64,000 nt of DNA from Tepidiforma sp. (GTDB lineage Bacteria; Chloroflexota; Dehalococcoidia; Tepidiformales; Tepidiformaceae): NCBI RefSeq assembly GCF_026003995.1, contig NZ_BPIG01000001.1, forward strand, positions 693,444 through 757,443. Reading direction: 5' to 3'. The notes below the pieces were generated by a model. The model was given only the letters and a program-made list of their open reading frames with translations, made no database searches and was not told where the DNA came from. The translations under genes and the position numbers were made by a program. Of the stretch, positions 1 to 7,868 are shown in pieces; position 1 is the stretch's first letter, and each line of letters opens with the position of its first letter.

Positions 1-610
1 CCCCCGGCGTGCTGAGGACGCGGCGGCCGTTGTTGAGCACGTGGAAGGCGATGCCGGGGTAGGCGAGCGCGTAGTGTGCCGCGAGGGTGGTGATGGCGCG
101 GGCCTCGGCGGCGGGCGAACCGAGGAACTTCCGGCGGGCCGGGACGCGCGCGAAGAGGTCGCGCACGGTGATGGTCGTGCCTTCGGGCGCGGGACGGGCC
201 ATCCGCCGCACGGGGCGGCCTTCGGCGAGGGCGAGGAAGACGCCGACCGGTTCGCCGCGCGCGCGGGTCAGGATTTCGACATCAGCGGCGGCCGCGATGG
301 ACGGGAGCGCCTCGCCGCGGAAGCCGAGGGTGTGCACCCGGTGGAGGTCATCGACGGAGGCGATTTTCGACGTGGCGTGCCGTTCGAAGGCGAGTTCGAC
401 ATCGGCAGGCGGGATGCCGCGGCCGTCGTCGCTGACTTCGATGCGGGCGATGCCGCCGTCGTCGAAGGCGAGCTGGATGCGCGTCGCGCCGGCGTCGATG
501 GCGTTGTCGAGCAGTTCGCGGACGACGGAGACGGGCCGCTCGACCACCTCGCCGGCCGCGATCCGGGCCGCGACTTCCGGGGGGAGGACGCGGATCGTGC
601 CGGCGGTCAC
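1..610 (-). CDS. mutL: DNA mismatch repair protein MutL (N-terminal part, cut by window edge)
   Basis: This is the ATPase subunit that couples MutS mismatch recognition to downstream repair. About 203 N-terminal residues lie in the window and the rest runs off the left edge. The GHKL ATPase motifs are in order: IAAGEVVERPVSVVREL, DNAIDAGA, DDGRGIP, FERHATSKI and GFRGEALPSI. Translation starts at a GTG (610-608) that overlaps the mutS stop as GTGA, so the pair is translationally coupled. The frame is intact in the visible part. The endonuclease or C-terminal dimerisation domain cannot be judged. Identification is by clear family motifs. Confidence 0.93.
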   Translation of the reverse strand, partial: MTAGTIRVLPPEVAARIAAGEVVERPVSVVRELLDNAIDAGATRIQLAFDDGGIARIEVSDDGRGIPPADVELAFERHATSKIASVDDLHRVHTLGFRGEALPSIAAAADVEILTRARGEPVGVFLALAEGRPVRRMARPAPEGTTITVRDLFARVPARRKFLGSPAAEARAITTLAAHYALAYPGIAFHVLNNGRRVLSTPG

Positions 611-3166
611 CGGGGCACCCGGCCGGCGCGGGCGCGGGCGCGCAGCTCGTAGAGCTTCTGGATGGCTTCGATGGGTGTCATGCCGTCGACGTCGAGCCCG
701 GCCAGCTCCTCTTCGATGGGCGAAGAAGTAGCGAACAGGGCCGGCTGGAAGGCGCCGGGCGAGCCGCGGCCGTTCGCTGGCGGCGCCGGCGGGACGGTCC
801 CGGGCTGGCGCTGCGCTTCGAACTCCGAGAGGAGGTGTTCGGCCCGGCTGATGACCGCGCGCGGCAGGCCGGCAAGGCGGGCGACGTGGATGCCGTAGCT
901 GCGGTCGGCGGCGCCGGGGACGACGCGATGCTCGAACACGACCTCGCCGCCCTCTTCGTGCACGGCGACGTGGGCGTTGCGCACCCGCGGGAGGACGCCT
1001 TCGAGCGCGGTGAGCTCGTGGTAGTGGGTGGCGAACAGGGTGAGCGCGGCGCCTTCCGTCCGGTTGTGGAGGAATTCGACGACCGCGCGGGCGATGGCCA
1101 TGCCGTCGTAGGTGCTGGTGCCGCGGCCGACTTCGTCGAGGATGACGAGCGAGTGCGGGGTCGCGCGGTGGAGGATCTGCGCGGTTTCGACCATCTCGAC
1201 CATGAAGGTCGACTGGCCGGCGGCGAGGTCGTCCTGCGCGCCGATGCGGGCTGAAGATGCGGTCGAAGAGCGGAGCCGCGCCTCGGCGGCCGGGACGAAG
1301 GAGCCGGCCTGGGCGAGCAGGGCGATGAGCGCGACCTGCCGGAGGAAGGTCGATTTGCCGCTCATGTTCGGCCCGGTGATGACGAGGATTTGCGTGTCGC
1401 CGCCGAGGACGGAGTCGTTGGGGACGAAGCGGCCGGCGCCGACGGCGGCCTCGACGACGGGATGGCGGCCGGCGCGGACCTCGAGTTCGCTCGGCGGTGA
1501 AGGCCGGGCGGGTGTACCCGCGCTCGGCGGCGGTCTCGGCGAGACCGAGGATGGCATCGACCTTTGCGACGCCCTCGGCGACTGCCTGGAGGGAGGCCAG
1601 GCCGGCGGCGAGGGTCTCGAGGAGGGCGGCGAAGGCCTGGCGCTCGAGCTCGACGAGGCGGTCGCGGGCGCCGATGAGGCGGGATTCGTACTCCTTCAGC
1701 TCCTCGGTCACGTAGCGCTCAGCGCCGACGAGCGTCTGGCGGCGCTGGTAGTGTGGCGGGACGAGGGCCGCGTTCGCCGCAGAGACCTCGATGTAGTAGC
1801 CGAAGACCCTGTTGTGGCCGACCTTGAGCGACTTGATGCCGGTGCGCTCGCGCTCCTGCCGTTCGAGGCCGAGGAGAAAGCCGCGGGCATCGCGGGTGAG
1901 GGCGTGGAGGGAGTCGATTTCGGGGCTGAAGCCGGGGCGGATGACGCCGCCCTCATCGAACGAGGCGGGCGGGTCGTCCGCGAGGGCGGCATCGAGCGCG
2001 GCGAGCGGCTCGGCGGCCCCGCCGAAGGCGGCGACGGCCTCGGCCAGGAACGGCGGCAGCTCGGCCGCGGGGAGCCGGGCGCCGAGGTCGAAGACCGCGC
2101 GGAGACCGTCGCGGAGGGCCGCGAGGTCGCGCGGGGAGGCCGAGCGGGCGCCGACCTTGCCCGCGAGCCGCGCGAGGTCGGGGATGCCGCGGAGGACGGC
2201 CTGCGCCCGCTCGCGCTCGATGGGGCGGCCGACGGCCCAGGCGACGGCGTCGAGGCGGGCTTCGAGCGCTGCGCGGTCGCGGAGCGGGTGGGAGAGCCAG
2301 TGGCGGAGCAGGCGAGTGCCCATCGCCGTCCGGCTCCGGTCGATGACGGCGAGGAGCGACGCCGTCTTGCCCGGCGCGGGGAAGACGTCGAGGTTGCGGA
2401 GGGTGCGGTCATCGACGAGGAGCTCAGCTTCGGTACCCTCGGTCCGGATGCGCTGGATGGCCCCGAGCGCCCCCGGGTAGGTCTCGCGCAGGTAGACGAG
2501 GAGGTGGGCGACGGCTGCGGCAGCGGCCGGGCCGGGGAGGAGGCCTGCCTGCGCGTGCTCGCCGAACTGGCGGGCGATTTCCGCTTCGACGGCGAGGTCG
2601 CTCAGGAGCGGACGCTGGACGGCGGGGACGGTGAGCTGCGGCGCATCGGCGAGGTCTTCGAGGAGGAGTTCGGCGACGGGAGAGCGGCCGGCTTCGACGA
2701 GCGCATCCTCGCCGGGGACGACGCGGACTTCGCCGGTCGTGACGTCGGCGAGGGCGAGCGCGGCATCGCGGCCGCGGCGGACGAACGCGCCGAGGTAGTT
2801 CGGCCGGCCGGCTTCGAGCGACGCCTCGGAGGTGACGGTGCCCGCAGTGACGATGCGGACGACGTCGCGGGGGACGAGCCCTTTGACTTCGGAGGGGTCA
2901 GCGAGCTGTTCGCAAATGGCAACCCGGTAGCCGCGGGCGACGAGCTTCGCGACGTGCTGGTCGATAGCGTGGTAGGGCACGCCGGCAAGGGGCACGCGGA
3001 GGTCTTTCCCCATCGGCTTCGAGGTGAGGGTGATCTGGAGTTCTTCGGCGACGAGCTTCGCGTCGTCGTCGAACGTTTCGTAAAAATCGCCGAGGCGGAA
3101 GAAGAGGATGGTGCCCGGGTAACGCTTGCGGAGGTCGAGGTACTGCTGCCGGATAGGCGTCGACAC
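607..3166 (-). CDS. mutS: DNA mismatch repair protein MutS (frameshifted as sequenced)
   Basis: MutS is the mismatch-binding ATPase that starts methyl-independent mismatch repair with MutL. The restored protein is about 852 aa, normal for the family. The start is GTG at 3166 (STPIRQQYLDLRKRYPG), with GGAG about 9 nt upstream. Visible features are the mismatch-binding FFRLGDFYETF, the Walker A GPNMSGKST, Walker B LVILDEVGRGTST and the ATHYHEL motif. The reading frame changes near 1486-1487, where rc GAGCGAACTCGAG has one A too many; removal gives AERLEVRAGRHPVVE. A second, compensated pair of indels (about 1272 and 1252) turns the expected PLFDRIFARIGA into RSSTASSARIGA. These look like base-call errors, but as read the gene would be non-functional. 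The C-terminal beta-clamp/MutL region is intact to the stop at 607. Confidence 0.92.
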
Positions 3167-3202
3167 GCGGCGGAACTCCGGCCCCGCGCGGGGGCGAAGG
3201 CC

Positions 3203-3208
3203 ATTGTA
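3203..3208 (-). promoter_or_regulatory. candidate -10 box (TACAAT) for mutS-mutL
   Basis: Minus-strand TACAAT lies 36 nt upstream of the mutS GTG, in the 68-nt gap after the nuoF-like gene. No convincing -35 is seen. It predicts a transcription start near 3196 and a leader of about 30 nt that contains the GGAG ribosome site. Confidence 0.4.
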
Positions 3209-3234
3209 GCGCGGGCGAACGGATGTGCGCCGGC

Positions 3235-4971
3235 TTAGTCGGCGGCCGCCGCAGCGGGCTGGGGCGCGGCGCGGCGGGCCCAGCGGCCGGGCATCAGCCC
3301 CTTGCAGACGCCGGCCCGGCAGACCTTGTCGACGATGTGCTCGACGTATTCGTCGCGGAAGGTCTTGAGCGACGTCTTGATGCTCGTCATGGCGAACTGG
3401 CCGTGGAGGCAGTTGGACCAGACGAGGGTGCCGATGAGCTTCTCGAAGTTGTCGAGGTCGGCGTCGCGGCCGCCGCCCGCGGCGATGCGGCGGAGGATTT
3501 CGACGGCGCGCTGGGTGCCGCCGTGGCAGGTGGTGCAGCGGCCGCAGCTCTCGTCCTCGCAGAAACCGAGGAAGAAGAGGCAGAGGTCGACGATGCAGGC
3601 CGACTGGTCGAAGAAGACGACGCCGCCGGAGCCGAGGAACATGCCGCGCTCGCGGTAGGGGTCGAGGGTGAGGGTGAGGTCGATATCGGAGGCCGGGAGG
3701 ACGCCCGAGAGCGGGCCGCCGGGCTGGAAGCCCTTGAGCGGAAGGTCGCCGCTGAGGCCGCCGGCGTACTGTTCGAGGAGGGTGCGGACCTTCGGGCCGA
3801 AGGGGATTTCGATGCAGCCGGCCTGCTTGACGTGGCCGGAGAAGGTGAACATCTTGGTGCCCTTCTCCTTGGCGTCGGAGACGGAGCTCCACCACTGGGC
3901 GCCGTTGCGGAGGATGAGCGGGGCGTTGGCGTAGGACTCGACGTTATTGACGTTGGTCGGCTTGTTCCAGAGGCCGGCCTGGGCGGGGAACGGCGGCTTG
4001 ATGCGGGGCATGCCGCGGTAGCCGTCGATCGAGTTGATGAGGCCGGTCTCTTCGCCGCAGACGTAGGCGCCGGCGCCGAGGAAGACGATGAGCTCGAAGT
4101 TCTTGCCGGTGCCGAGGATGTCCTTCCCGAGGAGGCCTTTCTCGTACGCCTGGGCGACGGCCTTCTTCATCCGCTCGAAGGCGAGCGGGTACTCGTAGCG
4201 GATGTAGATGTAGCCCTCATCGGCGTGGGAGGCGAGGGCGGCGATGAGCATCCCCTCGATGATGAGGTGCGGGTCGCCTTCCATCAGGATGCGGTTGACC
4301 CACGCGCCCGGGTCGCCCTCGTCGGCGTTGCAGATGAGGTAGCGGGGCGAGGCGGTGGCGTTGCGGAGGAAGTCCCACTTGCGGCCGGTGGGGAAGCCGC
4401 CGCCGCCGCGGCCGCCGAGGCCGGAATCGAGCACCTCCTTGACGATCGCCTCGGCGTCCATCTCGAGCGCCTTGCCGAAGCCTTCGTAGCCGCCGTGGGC
4501 GAGGTAGTGGTCGATGTTTTCCGGGTCGGTGCGGCCGAGGTTCGCCATCAGGCGGCGCACCTGCCCCTTCATGAAGGGGTGGTCTTCGAGCAGCGGGATC
4601 TCGGGCGTGGCGTTCCCTTCGATGACCCCGAGGGCGAGCGACGGGAGGTCGCGCCCCGCGGCGATGGCTTCGATCAGCTCATCGACGCGGTCGGGGGTGA
4701 CGTTGCCGTAGAGGACGGCGTGGGTGCCGGCGGCCGAGCGGACCGAAACGCACGGTTCGAGCCAGCAGAAGCCCCAGGAGCCGGTGATGCCGACATCGGC
4801 GTCGATCTTCCGGCTGGCCGCGGCCTCGCGCAGGCGGGCGAGCGTCTCCTCGGCGCCGCGGGCGATGGACGAGGTATCGAGGGTGACGCGGATGCGGACG
4901 CGGCCGGAGGCCTGTTCGGCCTGCCAGGCGGCCCTGGCGTCGGCGATGAGCTTTTGCAGGCGTGCGTTCAT
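3235..4971 (-). CDS. NuoF/FdsB-like flavoprotein subunit (NADH:FMN, 4Fe-4S)
   Basis: This 578-aa protein is the NADH-oxidising FMN and [4Fe-4S] module shared by complex I (NuoF), NAD-dependent formate dehydrogenases (FdsB) and bidirectional hydrogenases. Residues from about 1 to 100 form a thioredoxin-like domain in which the usual cluster cysteines are mostly gone (DTSS at 32-35, GSWGFCWLEP at 64-73), as in FdsB-type subunits. The NADH/FMN core follows: GLGGRGGGGFPTGRKWDF, CNADEGDPGA, GAYVCGEETGLINSIDG. The [4Fe-4S] ligands are ESCGRCTTC plus SNCLHG. The C-terminus stops after CRAGVCKG, without the 2[4Fe-4S] ferredoxin found in HydB. The ATG at 4971 overlaps the upstream NuoE-like gene as ATGA. 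No catalytic partner (NuoG or FdhA) is adjacent. Confidence 0.85.
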   Translation of the reverse strand: MNARLQKLIADARAAWQAEQASGRVRIRVTLDTSSIARGAEETLARLREAAASRKIDADVGITGSWGFCWLEPCVSVRSAAGTHAVLYGNVTPDRVDELIEAIAAGRDLPSLALGVIEGNATPEIPLLEDHPFMKGQVRRLMANLGRTDPENIDHYLAHGGYEGFGKALEMDAEAIVKEVLDSGLGGRGGGGFPTGRKWDFLRNATASPRYLICNADEGDPGAWVNRILMEGDPHLIIEGMLIAALASHADEGYIYIRYEYPLAFERMKKAVAQAYEKGLLGKDILGTGKNFELIVFLGAGAYVCGEETGLINSIDGYRGMPRIKPPFPAQAGLWNKPTNVNNVESYANAPLILRNGAQWWSSVSDAKEKGTKMFTFSGHVKQAGCIEIPFGPKVRTLLEQYAGGLSGDLPLKGFQPGGPLSGVLPASDIDLTLTLDPYRERGMFLGSGGVVFFDQSACIVDLCLFFLGFCEDESCGRCTTCHGGTQRAVEILRRIAAGGGRDADLDNFEKLIGTLVWSNCLHGQFAMTSIKTSLKTFRDEYVEHIVDKVCRAGVCKGLMPGRWARRAAPQPAAAAAD

Positions 4972-5441
4972 TCGCCATCCCTCAGCGAGCGGATGAGGTC
5001 GCGGGCCGATTCGGGGGTGAGGTTGCCCCGGACGCGGCCGTTGACCCAGATTTGCGGGGCTTCGTGGCAGGTGCCGTTGCACTGGCCGACGTGGAGGCCG
5101 AAGCGGTGGTCGGGGGTCTGCTCGTCGAGGCCGATGCCGAGCTCGTCCTGGATGGCCTCGCGGATGGCTTCGCCGCCGCGGAGCCGGCAGGCAGGACCGC
5201 AGCACCACGCCACTTCGTATGTCGCCGGCGGGTGGGTGCGGAAGTCGCTGTAGAAGGTGACCGCGCCGTAGATGAGGGCGGGGGTGGTGTTGAGCTGGCG
5301 GGCGATGACTTCGATGGCCGCGCGCGGCACCCAGCCGTAGGTATGCTGGACCTTGTGGAGCGCTGGCAGGACGTGCCCGCGCCCGGGCTGGAATTCGGCG
5401 ACGAGCTCCCGGAGCTCCTGCAAACCGGGTTCAGCGGCCAT
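4968..5441 (-). CDS. NuoE/FdsG-like [2Fe-2S] thioredoxin-fold subunit
   Basis: This 157-aa protein carries the [2Fe-2S] cluster that works with the downstream NuoF-like subunit to take electrons from, or pass them to, NAD(H). The family start pattern is clear: ALHKVQHTYGWVPRAAIEVIARQLNTTPA. The cluster ligands are in CCGPACRLRGG and GQCNGTCHEAPQI. Length is normal for NuoE. It is the first gene of a two-gene unit (ATGA overlap with the NuoF-like gene). The context lacks complex I or formate dehydrogenase genes, so the complex it serves is unknown. Confidence 0.85.
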   Translation of the reverse strand: MAAEPGLQELRELVAEFQPGRGHVLPALHKVQHTYGWVPRAAIEVIARQLNTTPALIYGAVTFYSDFRTHPPATYEVAWCCGPACRLRGGEAIREAIQDELGIGLDEQTPDHRFGLHVGQCNGTCHEAPQIWVNGRVRGNLTPESARDLIRSLRDGE

Positions 5442-5474
5442 CGACCGGACCTCTCGCTTGTGAAATTCGGTGCA

Positions 5475-5480
5475 ACTGTA
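5475..5480 (-). promoter_or_regulatory. candidate -10 box (TACAGT) for the NuoE/NuoF-like pair
   Basis: Minus-strand TACAGT lies 34 nt upstream of the ATG at 5441, in the 77-nt gap behind the FAD protein gene. The predicted leader contains GAGAGG before the start. The -35 is poor. Confidence 0.3.
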
Positions 5481-5518
5481 GCAGAGCGCGGGCTAATCGG
5501 CGCGTGGGCAGGCGCGCT

Positions 5519-6853
5519 TCAGATGCCGGCGCCGCGGGCGGCGGCGACCCGGGCGGCGTCCTCGTGCATGAGGCGGCCGACCTTCTCGCCGAGGAGGAGG
5601 CTGTAGTTCTGGCCCCGGTCTTCGGGATAAACCTGCGTGGTGTTCGAAAGGTACAGCCCGTCGATGCCGGTCCGCATGTCGGGGATGGAGCGGGAGTAGT
5701 AGGTCGTGATGACCGGCTGGCCGCCGGGGTCTTTGAAGAACCACATGTCGCGGACCCACGAGGGGTCGAACGCAGGATTGAGGCGGCGGATTCCGGCGAG
5801 GTAGTGCTCGAAGACCTGCCCGGCGTCCATCTGGAGCACCGGATGGTCGGGCGCGGTGTAGTTCGAGAGATAGACGACGTGGTTGCCGCCGTACCGTTCG
5901 GGCGGCATGAAGTTCGTGTGTTCGATGCAGGCGACGAAAGGCAGGTCGTCGCCGATGGAGAGCCAGTAGTAGGGCGTGAGCGGCCGGTCGAGGGCGAGGA
6001 CGAGGCAGGTGGCCCACTGGTAGCGGACCCGCTGGAGAATGTCGCGGTAGGCGGGCGGCAGGCCCGGCGCGATATTGAGGGCGATGACGTTCGGGACGGT
6101 GAGGAGGACGGCATCGAACAGGTGGAACGTGCCGCCGGCGCGGAGGCCGGCGACGCGGCCGCCATCAACGGCGACCTGTTCGACCGGGGTGTCGAGGCGG
6201 ATGGCGACGCCCTGCGCTTCGAGGCGGTCGGCGAGCGCGCGGTAGTACCGCTTGAAGGAGCCTTCGAGGTAGCCGAGCACTTCCTTCGACGAGCCGCCCT
6301 TCCGGGAGGCGAAGCGGAGGTAGATCTTGTTCCAGAGCCAGACCATCCCGACCTGGTCGGCCTGGTCGGCGAACTTGCCCTTGAGGAGGGGACCCCAGAA
6401 GGCGTCGAACGCCTTGCGGCCGACGGCGCGGAGCATCCAGTCGCGGGCGGTGACGCCTTCGTACCGCTCGATGCCGTCGGAGCGGCGGCGAAGCCAGAGG
6501 GCCGCAAGCCCGAGGCGGACGCGGCTCGTCAGCGGGATGGCCGTGAAGCGGAGCAGATCGAGCGGGGTGACGAAGGGGTACATTCGCCCGCGGACGAAGT
6601 GGGCGTTGCGCGGCTCGATCCAGCGCAGGTGCGGGCCGAGGCCGAGCTCTTCGATGTAGCGGATGACGGTGGTGTCGCTCGTGAAGATGTGGTGATAGAA
6701 GCACTCGAGCTCTTCGCCGCCGACGGGGAAGGTGACGACCTGCCCGCCGACTTCGCTGCGGCCTTCGAAGATGGTGACCTCATGGCCGGCCTCGCGGAGC
6801 ACCTTCGCGGCGGCGAGACCGGCGACGCCCGCACCGACGATGCCGACCTTCAT
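5519..6853 (-). CDS. NAD(P)/FAD-dependent amine-oxidase-like protein (HemY/UGM-like fold)
   Basis: This 444-aa flavoprotein begins MKVGIVGAGVAGLAAAKVLREAGHEV, an N-terminal Rossmann FAD site (GxGxxG), followed by FEGRSEVGGQ. The C-terminal FAD segment is GIDGLYLSNTTQVYPEDRGQN. The family (COG1232-like) includes protoporphyrinogen oxidase, phytoene desaturases and sugar or lipid oxidoreductases; the substrate cannot be assigned. Its ATG overlaps the stop of the upstream LPG-synthase-TM gene (ATGA). It is therefore the last gene of the five-gene membrane glycan/lipid cluster, and a role in oxidising or desaturating a lipid or sugar carrier is inference from context. No frameshift is seen. A longer upstream reading frame exists but lies inside the previous gene. 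Confidence 0.75.
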   Translation of the reverse strand: MKVGIVGAGVAGLAAAKVLREAGHEVTIFEGRSEVGGQVVTFPVGGEELECFYHHIFTSDTTVIRYIEELGLGPHLRWIEPRNAHFVRGRMYPFVTPLDLLRFTAIPLTSRVRLGLAALWLRRRSDGIERYEGVTARDWMLRAVGRKAFDAFWGPLLKGKFADQADQVGMVWLWNKIYLRFASRKGGSSKEVLGYLEGSFKRYYRALADRLEAQGVAIRLDTPVEQVAVDGGRVAGLRAGGTFHLFDAVLLTVPNVIALNIAPGLPPAYRDILQRVRYQWATCLVLALDRPLTPYYWLSIGDDLPFVACIEHTNFMPPERYGGNHVVYLSNYTAPDHPVLQMDAGQVFEHYLAGIRRLNPAFDPSWVRDMWFFKDPGGQPVITTYYSRSIPDMRTGIDGLYLSNTTQVYPEDRGQNYSLLLGEKVGRLMHEDAARVAAARGAGI

Positions 6854-7851
6854 GTGACGGCCCCCCGTTCTTCGACTTCGACCCGGGCGATACGGCGGAA
6901 GGAGACACCAAAGCTCCAGAGGAGGATGAGCCCGAGCACGGTGGTCGGGATGAGGATGACGCCGTGGGCGACGACGGAGTAAGCGGACGCGACCGCAGGG
7001 TCGACGCTCGCGGAGATGAGGACGAGGCGGGCCGCCCATTCGAACGGGCCGGTGCCGCCGAAGAAAGTCGGGATGATGATGGCGAGGTTGGCGGCGGCGA
7101 GGAGCAGGCAGTAGTGGGCGAAGCTCACGTGCATGTCGAAGCCGAGGCCGATGACGGCGTAGGCGCCGGCTTCGATGGTCCACGCGAGGCCGGAGAAAAG
7201 GACGACGAGCGCGAGGGGCCCGGGCTGGTGGACGGAGCGGAGGCTGCGGACGAGGTTATCGGCGACCGATTCGACATGGGGCTCGAAACGGTCCGGCAGC
7301 CAGCGGAGAAAGAAGTGGATGACGCGGAACGCGCGCTCTTCGCGCAGCGTGAGGACGTAGAAACCGATGACGGCGGCGAGGAAGAGCAGGGTGGACGCGA
7401 CGGCGATGATTCGGAGCCGGTTGTCTTCGAAGCCGACGAGCGCACCGGCGACGAGGAGCATGAGCACGAGCGTGCAGCCATCGAAGAGGCGTTCGACAGC
7501 GATGGTGCCGAAGGTGCCCATCTTCGAGACGCGCTCGCGGTCGCCGAGGACGTAGGCGCGAACGACTTCGCCGGCGCGGGCGGGCAGGAGGTTGTTCGCC
7601 ATGTAGCCGATGATGGCGTAGGGGAAGAGGCGGGCCGGGCTCATCGGCGCGACCGGGCGCATGAGGACGGACCAGCGGATGCAGCGCGCGACGATGGCGA
7701 CGAACAGGACGGCAGTGCCGGGGATGAGCCAGCGGTAATCAGCATCGCCGAGGGCGCTGGCCAGCTCGCGCGGGTGGGTGGCGCGGAGGAAGAGCGCGAT
7801 GAGGATGACGCTGACGGCGAGGCTGACCCAGAAGCGGAGGGAGCGGACCAC
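6850..7851 (-). CDS. LPG-synthase-TM / UPF0104 family membrane protein
   Basis: A 333-aa polytopic membrane protein with about 7-8 hydrophobic segments and family signatures NNLLPARAGEVVRAYVLG, IAVERLFDG and FFGGTGPFEW. The family covers the flippase-like membrane domain of lysyl-phosphatidylglycerol synthase and AglD-type proteins of archaeal glycosylation. It acts in the cytoplasmic membrane, and lipid or lipid-linked-sugar transfer is the likely but unproven role. It sits 17 nt after the TIGR03663-NHL gene and overlaps the FAD protein gene, inside the GT-C cluster. The soluble aminoacyl-transferase domain of true MprF is absent. Confidence 0.82.
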   Translation of the reverse strand: MVRSLRFWVSLAVSVILIALFLRATHPRELASALGDADYRWLIPGTAVLFVAIVARCIRWSVLMRPVAPMSPARLFPYAIIGYMANNLLPARAGEVVRAYVLGDRERVSKMGTFGTIAVERLFDGCTLVLMLLVAGALVGFEDNRLRIIAVASTLLFLAAVIGFYVLTLREERAFRVIHFFLRWLPDRFEPHVESVADNLVRSLRSVHQPGPLALVVLFSGLAWTIEAGAYAVIGLGFDMHVSFAHYCLLLAAANLAIIIPTFFGGTGPFEWAARLVLISASVDPAVASAYSVVAHGVILIPTTVLGLILLWSFGVSFRRIARVEVEERGAVT

Positions 7852-7868
7852 AGGCGGCCTTTCGGGGT

